From: Evansella clarkii
GTDB lineage: Bacteria; Bacillota; Bacilli; Bacillales; Salisediminibacteriaceae
Direction of reading: 5' to 3'
DNA length: 64,000 bases
NCBI RefSeq assembly: GCF_002019695.1
Contig: NZ_KV917376.1
Span: 3,190,040 to 3,254,039 of the forward strand
Shown: positions 21,548-28,918 of the stretch, in pieces
Numbering within the stretch: position 1 is the stretch's first letter
How the letters are laid out: the number at the start of each line of letters is the position of its first letter
Made by a program: the position numbers and the translations under genes
Notes under the pieces: model-generated
The model's database searches: none
Told to the model about the DNA's origin: nothing
The model's input: the letters and a program-made list of their open reading frames with translations, nothing else

Positions 21548-21991
21548 ATGCGACCAAGCATGTATTATGAACTTTTGCTGGCTGCTGCTATTATTTTGAT
21601 CCCGTTGCTCATTACTTTCTTTTTAAAAGGAAGATGGAGAAAAAATGGTGTGCTGGCCATATTTTTTACTGTAGCGGCAGTAATTATTTTCTTTATTGGC
21701 AGACCATACTGGGTCGATTATCAAATATCGGAAAGGACAGAGCTGCTGGAAGAGTATCTGATCGATACATATCCGGAGGCAGAATGGAAAATAACGAGCA
21801 TAGACCACAGAAATGTTGAAATGGCACATATTAACCCATATTACTTAAATGTTTCTTTCTCAGACGAAGCAGAGGTTACGTACTATTACTTTGTAGACCG
21901 TAATGGGGAAGTGAGGCAGGATGGGTTCGGGCATCCGGAAATATTTTCCAGTTTGAATTTAAAGTATAAGGAAGATGCAGGGGGCGACTAA
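21548..21991 (+). CDS. Hypothetical two-TM protein with C-terminal soluble domain
   Basis: The 147 residues begin with two TM helices (about 6-26 and 34-52) joined by KGRWRKNG. The remaining 95 residues form a mixed alpha/beta domain: ELLEEYLIDTYPEAEWKITS, YLNVSFSDEAEVTYYYFVDR and NGEVRQDGFG. This looks like the small extracytoplasmic DUF3139/PepSY-like modules found in many Bacillus membrane proteins, but I cannot name the family with certainty. AGGGGGC lies eight bases before the ATG. It probably shares a transcript with the upstream MFS gene. Confidence 0.7.
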   Translation: MRPSMYYELLLAAAIILIPLLITFFLKGRWRKNGVLAIFFTVAAVIIFFIGRPYWVDYQISERTELLEEYLIDTYPEAEWKITSIDHRNVEMAHINPYYLNVSFSDEAEVTYYYFVDRNGEVRQDGFGHPEIFSSLNLKYKEDAGGD

Positions 21992-22108
21992 CATGGATTG
22001 TCGGTTGCAGCTTATATAATTCTTATGGCGCATTTTCTCAATGAGAGGTTTTTTCTCCATATCAATGTGGTATTGCTACATTAAATCCGCAAAAGGAGGA
22101 AGATAGCA

Positions 22109-22288
22109 ATGGCGAAGAATAAATTCAAAACTGGTGAAAAAGCTCCTGAAACAGGAAAATATAAAGTTGACGAATTAGTAAATGGCGGTTCACCAAGTGG
22201 AGTCATTGAAGAAATCTCTCTCCAGGAAGGTGATCAGTTTCCGCCATCTCCAGGCGACCAGGATGCTGTGTACTGGGTAAGAGCATAA
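22109..22288 (+). CDS. yjzC: YjzC-like small protein, 59 residues
   Basis: ATG 22109 follows AAAGGAGGAAG at good spacing. The product MAKNKFKTGEKAPETGKYKV then DELVNGGSPSGVIEEISLQE and GDQFPPSPGDQDAVYWVRA has the pattern of the YjzC family: K-F-K-x-G-x-K-A-P at the start, a middle with I-x-L-x-x-G-D-x-F-P-P, and a Trp-containing end. Its function is unknown. It has its own terminator (22311-22346), so it is likely monocistronic. Confidence 0.82.
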   Translation: MAKNKFKTGEKAPETGKYKVDELVNGGSPSGVIEEISLQEGDQFPPSPGDQDAVYWVRA

Positions 22289-22310
22289 CAAACAGGAAAA
22301 ATGAAATGTC

Positions 22311-22346
22311 ATCCCTTCTGTGAAAGACTCAGAAGGGATTTTTTTA
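22311..22346 (+). terminator. Terminator after yjzC
   Basis: ATCCCTTCT (22311-22319) pairs with AGAAGGGAT (22331-22339), followed by seven T. Confidence 0.9.
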
Positions 22347-22386
22347 CACTATGAATGAATTTCATATATAGATTTTTCATAAAAAA

Positions 22387-22602
22387 AGACGGACATTACT
22401 TTTCGTTTGCAGGGTAAGACGGCGACTGTCTCTTCCTCTGCCTGCACAGCTCTGTAGAATATACGTCGAGACAACTCGATGCATTTGCGGTGAAGAAGAT
22501 GCTCGTTCCTGAGGGAAAAGCATGAGAAGCTGAAAATCCATTTTTGGAGGCGTTCAGCCGTCAAAAATTAGTTGAAGCCGTGCCCGCAGAACGCGTCCGT
22601 CT
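22387..22602. repeat. 216-bp dispersed repeat with terminal inverted repeats
   Basis: The ends are AGACGGAC (22387-22394) and GTCCGTCT (22595-22602). Inside, CGTCGAGACAACTCGA (22464-22479) is itself a dyad and GACTGTCTCTTCCTCTG lies at 22424-22440. It contains no coding frame of note. It shares two exact blocks with the insert next to tRNA-fMet. Related repeats, as I recall, are common in Bacillaceae intergenic regions; a search would confirm this. Confidence 0.65.
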
Positions 22603-22754
22603 GTAGCGTAAATCGAACAACAAAGTAACATTTAAAGATATATTCGTATAAATGATGAAAATCTTGAATTATGAAATTGATTCACTATAGGAAAGTATAA
22701 AATTTCAGCATCGGAGTAGTCTCGAAGCAAATAAAACTTTATTAGTGCAGCTAA

Positions 22755-22800
22755 GGCAATCCTTCGCCTTTTAAGGCTTGGATTGCCACGTTTTCTTTTT
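22755..22800 (+). terminator. Long hairpin upstream of spoVIF
   Basis: GGCAATCC (22755-22762) pairs with GGATTGCC (22780-22787), with an inner GCCTT/AAGGC pair. Then come ACG and a T-rich run. It looks like a terminator, though no gene directly precedes it. The open frame that begins inside this hairpin (22783-22971) lacks a ribosome site and is not called. Confidence 0.55.
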
Positions 22801-22973
22801 GAACACCTATTTAAAGTTGATCTTCACGGGACTCGTACCCAGCCAATTAACTTTCAGCCGCATACATCTATTATAAGTCGTCCTAAACTGTTTACTTTTC
22901 TGGCCAGTACAGGAGCAGGAAGGCTTTCCTGGACGATTATTGAGTATAACGAGCGGCTGAAAGGAGGTTAAGT

Positions 22974-23237
22974 ATGGGTTTTGATAAAGTCTTTAAAAAT
23001 ATAGAAAAAAAATCAGGTGTGAATATGGCTGAAATCTTTAAACTGGCAGACTCTATTAAGGGAGCAAACTTTAAAGATGAGAAGACTGTAAGGGAGATCA
23101 TCCGAAAAGTCGGACAGATAGCCAATAAACCTGTCCCAAAGAAAAAAGAGGATGAGCTTGTAAAAGCAATTATAAGCGACCCTGGTAAAATAAACATGGA
23201 TACAATAACAAAGATGATGAATAAGAAAAAAAAATAA
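22974..23237 (+). CDS. spoVIF: Stage VI sporulation protein F
   Basis: The 87-residue basic helical protein reads FKNIEKKSGVNMAEIFKLAD, SIKGANFKDEKTVREIIRKV then GQIANKPVPKKKEDELVKAI and ends in a lysine run. This is the pattern of SpoVIF (YjcC), needed for late coat assembly and normal spore resistance in B. subtilis. AAAGGAGG is seven bases before the ATG. It supports a spore-forming host. In B. subtilis, as I recall, spoVIF sits beside the helicase gene yjcD, whose homologue is 18 kb away here (41404). A terminator follows directly. Confidence 0.88.
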   Translation: MGFDKVFKNIEKKSGVNMAEIFKLADSIKGANFKDEKTVREIIRKVGQIANKPVPKKKEDELVKAIISDPGKINMDTITKMMNKKKK

Positions 23238-23250
23238 CTACTGCTCTCTT

Positions 23251-23285
23251 AGCACACTTAGTTCCTGAAACTAAGTGTGCTTTTA
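23251..23285 (+). terminator. Terminator after spoVIF
   Basis: AGCACACTTAG pairs with CTAAGTGTGCT around TTCCTGAAA, followed by TTTATTTT. Confidence 0.92.
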
Positions 23286-23425
23286 TTTTCAATGATATAG
23301 ACGATTGATTACACGCAAAAAGGGAATAGTATCTCAGCAAAATATATGGCAAACAAATTATTTGATAAGAAATAATTACAATGTCATAATACAATCCAAA
23401 CTAAAAGGAAAAGGAGTCTGATCAT

Positions 23426-24070
23426 ATGAAAGTATTAGTTGTTGGTGCAAACGGGCAGATTGGCAGACACCTGGTGAAGTTATTACAAGAAAGCGAAAAA
23501 CATACAGTGCGCGCGATGGTCAGAAAAGAAGAACAGGCAGAAGAGTTTAATAACCAGGGTGTAGAAACGGCGCTGGCAGATCTTGAAGGAAGTGTGGAAG
23601 ACATCGCTAAAGCCGCTGAAGGCTGTGATGCGGTTGTATTTACTGCAGGATCCGGAGGACAGACAGGCCCTGACAAAACACTACTCATTGATCTTGACGG
23701 GGCAGGAAAAACTATTGAAGCGGCAGAAAGGGCCGGAGTAATGCGATATGTTCAGGTAAGCGCGATCCAGGCACACAACCGGGAAAACTGGAGCGACCAG
23801 ATAAAACCGTATTTTGCTGCGAAGCATTATACAGACAGAATGCTTGAACTGAGCAGACTTACCTATACAATCGTTCGGCCTGGCGGTCTGACGAACGATA
23901 ATGGGGAAGGAAGAATCATGGCCGGAGAAAACCTGGAAAGGGCGTCAATCCCACGGGAAGATGTTGCAGAGACAATTCTTCATACACTTGATGCGAGAAA
24001 TACTTTCAATAAAGGATTTGATCTCGTTTCTGGCGATCAGCCGATAGAAGAAGCAGTAAGAGATATATAA
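23426..24070 (+). CDS. yhfK: NAD(P)-binding atypical SDR protein (YhfK-like)
   Basis: The 214-residue Rossmann protein opens with VVGANGQIGRHLVKLL (GxxGxxG nucleotide loop). It then shows RAMVRKEEQAEEF, ADLEGSVEDIAKAAEGCDAV, FTAGSGGQTGPDKTLLIDLD, SAIQAHNRENW and IVRPGGLTND. These blocks closely follow B. subtilis YhfK (NAD(P)H-binding, DUF2867-like group). No catalytic Tyr-x-x-x-Lys of classical SDRs is obvious apart from the AKHYTDRML block, so it may be a sensor or a reductase with an unknown substrate. AAAAGGAG precedes the ATG. A quinone-reductase-like gene starts 25 bp downstream, suggesting a redox-stress operon that continues into the DsbA-like gene. Confidence 0.88.
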   Translation: MKVLVVGANGQIGRHLVKLLQESEKHTVRAMVRKEEQAEEFNNQGVETALADLEGSVEDIAKAAEGCDAVVFTAGSGGQTGPDKTLLIDLDGAGKTIEAAERAGVMRYVQVSAIQAHNRENWSDQIKPYFAAKHYTDRMLELSRLTYTIVRPGGLTNDNGEGRIMAGENLERASIPREDVAETILHTLDARNTFNKGFDLVSGDQPIEEAVRDI

Positions 24071-24095
24071 TTTTTATCTTTTTTAGGAGGCAGCG

Positions 24096-25031
24096 ATGAA
24101 AGCAATAGTGATTGAGAATTATGGCGGAAGAGAACAGCTTAGAGAGCGGGAAGTTGAAAAACCGCAGATAGGGGAAGATCAGGTACTTCTGGAAGTTCAT
24201 GCTACCTCTGTAAATCCCATCGACTGGAAGATGCGGGAAGGATACTTAAAGGAGATGTTTCCTTTTGAATTTCCGATAATCCTCGGGTGGGATGCGGCAG
24301 GTGTTGTAGCAGAAACAGGATCAAATGTTTCGAAATTTAAGACAGGGGATCGCGTTTTTACAAGGCCTGCAACAACAAAAAACGGCACTTACGCGGAATT
24401 TACTGCCGTCGATGAGGACAAGCTGGCAATAATGCCTGAAAAAATGAGCTTTGAAGAGGCATCAGCAATTCCTCTTGCAGGATTGACTGCTTATCAGTGC
24501 CTTGTTGACCTTGGTAATGTACAGGAAGGAGATAAGGTCCTTGTACACGCTGGAGCAGGCGGTGTGGGTATTTACGCCATTCAAATCGCAAGGAGCCTTG
24601 GTGCTTACGTTGCCACAACAGCCAGCGGGAAGAACGAAGAATTTGTACGGTCCCTTGGAGCCGATCATGTTATTAATTACCAAAACGAGAATTTCAATGA
24701 AGTATTACAAGATTTTGATTTTGTTCTCGATTCCCTCGGAGGAGAGATACAATCAAAAAGCTATGAAGTTTTAAAGAAAGATGGTAAATTAATTTCTATA
24801 GTCAATCCTCCTGATGAAGAAGAAGCGAAAAAATCTGGCGTAACTGCAGGCTTTCACTGGCTTCAGGAAAACGGGGCACAGCTGGAAGAGCTTGCTGAAT
24901 TTTACAATAAAGGCCAGCTTCAGCCGATAGTAGGAAGTACCTTTGAGTTCAGTGAAGCAGGCGTCCAGGGTGCCCATGAATTAAGTGAAACCCGCCACGC
25001 AAGAGGGAAAATCGTCATTAAAGTAAAATAG
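24096..25031 (+). CDS. NADP-dependent oxidoreductase, quinone-reductase-like MDR family
   Basis: The 311-residue zinc-free medium-chain dehydrogenase/reductase has a GroES-like N-terminus: EVHATSVNPIDWKMREGYLK and PIILGWDAAGVVAETGSNVS. The Rossmann domain follows with VLVHAGAGGVGIYAIQIARS (nucleotide loop), then GADHVINY and FDFVLDSLGGE. Cysteine and histidine zinc ligands are absent, as in the QOR/zeta-crystallin branch, which reduces quinones or enones with NADPH. TAGGAGG lies seven bases before the ATG. It is placed 25 bp after yhfK and 41 bp before the DsbA/FrnE gene, all on one strand, so a shared oxidative-stress transcript is likely. Confidence 0.9.
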   Translation: MKAIVIENYGGREQLREREVEKPQIGEDQVLLEVHATSVNPIDWKMREGYLKEMFPFEFPIILGWDAAGVVAETGSNVSKFKTGDRVFTRPATTKNGTYAEFTAVDEDKLAIMPEKMSFEEASAIPLAGLTAYQCLVDLGNVQEGDKVLVHAGAGGVGIYAIQIARSLGAYVATTASGKNEEFVRSLGADHVINYQNENFNEVLQDFDFVLDSLGGEIQSKSYEVLKKDGKLISIVNPPDEEEAKKSGVTAGFHWLQENGAQLEELAEFYNKGQLQPIVGSTFEFSEAGVQGAHELSETRHARGKIVIKVK

Positions 25032-25072
25032 TTTTTCTCGGTGTTTGAGGATAAAAAAGAAGAGGTGCCGAA

Positions 25073-25657
25073 ATGAGCGAAGAAAGAAAAAAAATCACAA
25101 TATACAGCGATTTCCTTTGACCCTTTTGTTTTATCGGGACAGTCCCGCTTAACCAGTTGGTTAAGGAGAAAAACTTAGAGGTAGAATGGAAAGCATTTGA
25201 ACTTCGTCCGGAAGGTATGGAACCGCCGAAGATGCCGGATGGGTATTATGAACAGGCGAAGAAAAACGTTCAGATGATGTCTGAGCAATATGGTCTTGAA
25301 ATGCACTGGAATGACAAGAGTAAGCATTCGAGACGGGCACTGGAAGGGGCTAAGTTTGCAGAGAAGAAAGGCCTTGCCCATGAATATCATGAAGCAGTTT
25401 TTAAGGCCCAGTTCCAGCAGAATAAAAATATTAATGATGTCGATACGCTGGTGCAGATTGCATCTGAAGTGGGTCTTAATGAAGAAGATTTCCGGCAGGC
25501 GCTGAAATCAAGAGAGTATGAACAAGAAGTGCTTGCTGATCATGAAGAAGCACAGCAGATTGGAATCACAGCTGTTCCTTGTTTCGTCTCAGGAAACCGT
25601 GGGGTAATGGGTGCCCAGCCTTATGAAGCATTGGTGAAACTTATCGAAGGAAATTAA
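25073..25657 (+). CDS. DsbA/FrnE-family thiol oxidoreductase; in-frame TGA at catalytic Cys, putative selenoprotein
   Basis: ATG 25073 (AGAGGTG upstream) opens MSEERKKITIYSDFL. Codon 16 is then TGA (25118-25120), and the same frame continues PFCFIGTVPLNQLVKEKNLE to a normal stop, 194 residues in all. The family motif here is C-P-F-C, so the TGA replaces exactly the first, nucleophilic cysteine. The rest looks intact: VEWKAFELRPEG, the helical insert, the cis-Pro loop GITAVPCFVSG and GAQPYEALVKLIEG. Two hairpins follow the TGA: CGGGA-CAG-TCCCG (25135-25147) and CTTAACC-AGTT-GGTTAAG (25148-25165), where a bacterial SECIS would sit. Either it encodes a UPFC selenoprotein or it is a one-base nonsense pseudogene or sequencing error; a downstream restart would lack the active site. 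No sel genes are in this window. Confidence 0.75.
25135..25165 (+). promoter_or_regulatory. Candidate bacterial SECIS hairpins downstream of the in-frame TGA
   Basis: Two adjacent perfect stems start 14 nt after the TGA. The first is CGGGA/TCCCG with loop CAG. The second is CTTAACC/GGTTAAG with loop AGTT, which has a G at loop position 2. Known bacterial SECIS elements have an apical loop about 16-37 nt after UGA with a G in its first two positions; the second hairpin meets this. The call is from hand folding only. Confidence 0.45.
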
Positions 25658-25670
25658 GAATAATCTATTT

Positions 25671-25700
25671 AGCATTCCGCTTTTTGCGGGATGCTTTTTT
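25671..25700 (+). terminator. Terminator of the yhfK-oxidoreductase-DsbA unit
   Basis: AGCATTCCGC (25671-25680) pairs with GCGGGATGCT (25686-25695), then T6. Confidence 0.93.
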
Positions 25701-25908
25701 AGTACTGGACAGAGAATATATTTTTGAATTTTGAAAAAAGAAAGGGATTTTCATAATCAAGCAAGAAGATATGGGAGGTACACCAATAGATTTTTTTAAA
25801 TAAACAGTCTCTGGTGCCCTTTTAAGGGAATGGAGGCATTTTTATGTACAAATGTGCATTGTCTGATTGATTAAGAAGTTAACACCTTTAAAAAGGAGTA
25901 TTGTTATA

Positions 25909-26976
25909 ATGATTCTGTATACTGAACTTTGCAAGGAACTGGGAATTAAATACCCGATTATTCAGGCTCCTATGGCAGGCGGCATCACAACTCCGGAGCT
26001 GGTTGCTGCTGTTTCGAATGCTGGGGGGCTTGGAGTTCTCGCCGCCGGCTATTTGACTCCGGAAGTTATGAGAATGGAGATCAGAAACATAAAGCAACTG
26101 ACAGAGAGACCTTTTGCAGTTAATATTTTCAAAGCGGAGTTAGCGGAAACAGACAGCAGAACAGCTGAAGTCCAAGGTAAATATGCCTCTTTTTATGAAG
26201 CTCTTGCCATCCATCCGGGAACCGGAGATTTTTCGTCTGCTGATTATTCCAAGGAACAATTCCAGGTGCTTATGGAAGAAGAAGTCCCTGTAGTTTCAAC
26301 TACTTTTGGGCTTCTTTCTCAGGAAGAATATACTGCTGCCAAAAGAAATAACCAAAAGGTTATAACAATGATAACGAATATAAATGAAGCGAAACAGGCT
26401 GAAAAAGCTGGGGCAGATATCATAGTGGCGCAAGGAAGTGATGCCGGCGGTCACCGGGGGACTTTCCAGGTTGCAGATACTGATGGTTCTCTTGTCGGCA
26501 CGATGTCACTGGTTCCTCAGGTTGCTGATGCGGTAGAGCTGCCTGTAGTCGCCGCAGGAGGGATTATGGACGGAAGAGGCCTGGCCGCCTCCATGGTGTT
26601 AGGTGCAGCAGGTGTACAATTGGGCACAAGATTTTTGCATGCAGCGGAGAGCGGAACAGATGAAGCTTATAAACAAGCGCTTCTGGAAGCAGACGAAGAC
26701 AGTACGACTATTACAAAAAGCTTTTCCGGAAGGCCTGCAAGAGCGGTTAAAAATGAATTTACAAAACTGCATTCTGAAAATAATATCAAGCCATTAAAAT
26801 ACCCTGTTCAGAATAGTGTAACAGGTGAAATACGAAAAGCTGCAAAAAAGCAGGGGAACAAAGAATATTTGTCCCTCTGGTCCGGGCAGGGGATAAGAAT
26901 GGTAAAGGAAGGGCAATCAGCTGAGGAGATTATTAAGGATATCATGGAACAGGCTGCCCGTATTATTTACAGATAA
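25909..26976 (+). CDS. Nitronate monooxygenase / NPD-like FMN oxidoreductase
   Basis: This TIM-barrel flavoprotein has 355 residues from ATG 25909, which lies nine bases after AAAAGGAG; an upstream in-frame start lacks a ribosome site. Signatures are YPIIQAPMAGGITTPELVAA (FMN site), ADIIVAQGSDAGGHRGTFQV (with the catalytic-type His), VPVVSTTFG, LPVVAAGGIMDGRGLAASMV and GAAGVQLGTRFL. The class oxidises alkyl nitronates such as propionate-3-nitronate or acts as an NADH:quinone reductase (PA1024-like). The sequence alone does not decide between these. It is apparently monocistronic: a terminator precedes it and a kinase gene follows after about 90 bp. Confidence 0.9.
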   Translation: MILYTELCKELGIKYPIIQAPMAGGITTPELVAAVSNAGGLGVLAAGYLTPEVMRMEIRNIKQLTERPFAVNIFKAELAETDSRTAEVQGKYASFYEALAIHPGTGDFSSADYSKEQFQVLMEEEVPVVSTTFGLLSQEEYTAAKRNNQKVITMITNINEAKQAEKAGADIIVAQGSDAGGHRGTFQVADTDGSLVGTMSLVPQVADAVELPVVAAGGIMDGRGLAASMVLGAAGVQLGTRFLHAAESGTDEAYKQALLEADEDSTTITKSFSGRPARAVKNEFTKLHSENNIKPLKYPVQNSVTGEIRKAAKKQGNKEYLSLWSGQGIRMVKEGQSAEEIIKDIMEQAARIIYR

Positions 26977-27065
26977 CATATTAACTGATACTCCAGGCAT
27001 TTTCGATATAGGTAATTTGAAAAGTATGCGGTATATAATGCTATACCCGGAGGTGAATTGCACAG

Positions 27066-28541
27066 TTGGATAAATTGATGACAATTGATAAGCTTGGCAG
27101 TGAAATGCTTTTTGCGATGGATCTGACAAACGTCGTGTCTGTCAGTGACCCTGCAGGAAAAATATTATATGTAAACGATCGTTTCTGTGAAATATCCAAA
27201 TACAGACGGGATGAGATCACAGGAAAGAGATACAGCATATTAAATTCAGGTTTCCACTCCCGTAAATTTTTCAGCAATTTATGGAAAATTGTCAGTTACG
27301 GAAAAGTATGGGAAGGCGAGATCAAGAACAGAGCAAAAGACGGAACCTATTACTGGGTGCATACTACAATCATTCCATTTGAAGATGAAAACAGGGGAAT
27401 CTCGAAGTATATAGCTATTCAAAAAGATATAACGAATAAGAAAGAGACAGAAGGAACGTTAAAACTGACCCTTAATAAGTTAGCTAATTCTAATAAAGAA
27501 TTACATGCTATCAAACATGCTCTGGACGAATCTTCTATTGTAGCTATTACTGACAGGAAAGGTACCATTACTTATGTAAATGATACGTTCTGCGAGATCT
27601 CAAAATACTGCAGGGAAGAGCTTATTGGGCAGGATCACCGAATACTAAACTCAGGGCACCACTCCAGAGAATTCTTCAAGAACCTCTGGAGTACAATCGG
27701 TAAAGGAGAGGTCTGGCAGGGGGAAATAAAAAACAGGGCCAAGGACGGTTCTTATTACTGGGTATTCACGACAATCGTCCCTTTTTTGAATGAAGAAGGC
27801 AAGCCATATCAATATGCGGCAATTCGAAATGATATAACCGATCAGAAAAAATCAGAAGAACTGCTGCTAAGATCTGAAAAGCTTTCAATTATCGGTGAGC
27901 TTGCCGCAGGGGTGGCACATGAAATCAGAAATCCCCTGACTACCCTGAAAGGTTTTATGGAATTTCTGAATGCTGATGAAAAAGAGGAAAAGAAAAAGAC
28001 ATATTATAATCTTTTATTAGAGGAAATTGAAAGAATTAACTTTATAGCCGGGGAGTTTATGCTGCTTGCCAAACCTCAGGCGGTTGATTTATCAGACAGA
28101 AGGTTAATCGACATAGTGCAGAAGGTCATTAAATTCCTTGAATCGGAAATTCATCTTAAGGACGTAGTCATTAAATTGGATTACGACTTTAAAGATGAAG
28201 ATGTAACGGTTCGATGTGAGGAAAATCAGCTGAAACAAGTTTTTATGAATCTGATAAAGAACTCCATTGAAGCCATGCCTGATGGCGGTGTTTTACATAT
28301 TAAAATTACGGTAAACAGCGAGTCGGCAGTTTTATACTTTAAAGATGAAGGAGTAGGGATACCTCCTGAAAAAATCAAACGACTTGGTGAACCGTTTTAC
28401 ACTACTAAAGAAAAAGGAACCGGATTAGGCATGATGGTATGTTTTAAGATCATACAGAACCACCATGGCAATATTCAGATAGAAAGCAAGGAAAACATCG
28501 GGACAACTGTGAAAGTTACGCTTCCGAAAAAAACTGTGTAA
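27066..28541 (+). CDS. PAS-PAS sensor histidine kinase (soluble)
   Basis: The 491-residue kinase has no TM segment. Two PAS/PAC units (about 15-125 and 145-265) are near copies of each other: both contain YVND(R/T)FCEISKY, ILNSG(F/H)HSR and GEIKNRAKDG(T/S)YYWV. HisKA follows with His285 in AAGVAHEIRNPLTTLKGF. HATPase_c comes next, with the N-box NLIKNSIEAMPDGG, G1 FKDEGVGIPPEKI and G2 KGTGLGMMVCFKIIQNHHG. The layout matches Bacillus sporulation-type kinases (KinA/KinE group) and cytosolic redox or energy sensors. TTG at 27066 is nine bases after GGAGGTG. No response regulator is adjacent, so it is an orphan kinase that might feed the sporulation phosphorelay. Confidence 0.88.
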   Translation: MDKLMTIDKLGSEMLFAMDLTNVVSVSDPAGKILYVNDRFCEISKYRRDEITGKRYSILNSGFHSRKFFSNLWKIVSYGKVWEGEIKNRAKDGTYYWVHTTIIPFEDENRGISKYIAIQKDITNKKETEGTLKLTLNKLANSNKELHAIKHALDESSIVAITDRKGTITYVNDTFCEISKYCREELIGQDHRILNSGHHSREFFKNLWSTIGKGEVWQGEIKNRAKDGSYYWVFTTIVPFLNEEGKPYQYAAIRNDITDQKKSEELLLRSEKLSIIGELAAGVAHEIRNPLTTLKGFMEFLNADEKEEKKKTYYNLLLEEIERINFIAGEFMLLAKPQAVDLSDRRLIDIVQKVIKFLESEIHLKDVVIKLDYDFKDEDVTVRCEENQLKQVFMNLIKNSIEAMPDGGVLHIKITVNSESAVLYFKDEGVGIPPEKIKRLGEPFYTTKEKGTGLGMMVCFKIIQNHHGNIQIESKENIGTTVKVTLPKKTV

Positions 28542-28542
28542 A

Positions 28543-28568
28543 CCGCCCGTATTCATGCGGGCTTTTTG
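28543..28568 (+). terminator. Terminator after the PAS kinase
   Basis: GCCCG (28545-28549) pairs with CGGGC (28558-28562), followed by T5. Confidence 0.75.
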
Positions 28569-28918
28569 TCTTATTATTAAAAGGTGAAAGTCATTGCACT
28601 TTCGGAATATTTTGAATTATGATAGTTTTAAACAAAACTCTCTAGATATCCTCTCTATTTTCTTCATGACGTGCTAATAAACTTCATCAAGCGAGAACCA
28701 GCTTCCAAGATATCAATCTTTTGTTATCCTTCTTCACTCGCTCTGTACTGGCTGAAATTTTTTTAAAACAGGAGGTGGAATACCCTTTTTATTTTGGCTA
28801 TCATCAGCAGGAGGCAAGTGAAAAACATAGGTTAATTTTATTTGTGTTTTGCTTTTTACATGTTTTTCAGAAGAGGTTTACCAGTAAGAGTAAAATATTA
28901 TTCGGGAGAGTGACTGAA
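28569..28918. other. Intergenic region upstream of fmdA
   Basis: The frame of fmdA stays open upstream to 28721, but the stretch is A/T-rich, lacks a ribosome site at its start and does not look like amidase sequence. No operator was recognised. Confidence 0.5.

Noticed and set aside
22783-22971. 62-codon frame ending just before spoVIF
   Set aside because: It begins inside a hairpin, has no Shine-Dalgarno site, and its sequence is unlike a folded protein.
25157-25657. The DsbA-like gene as a shorter protein starting after the TGA
   Set aside because: The in-frame starts after the TGA would remove the active-site CPFC motif and first strand, and none has a ribosome site in the right place. 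The upstream ATG 25073 has a good one.
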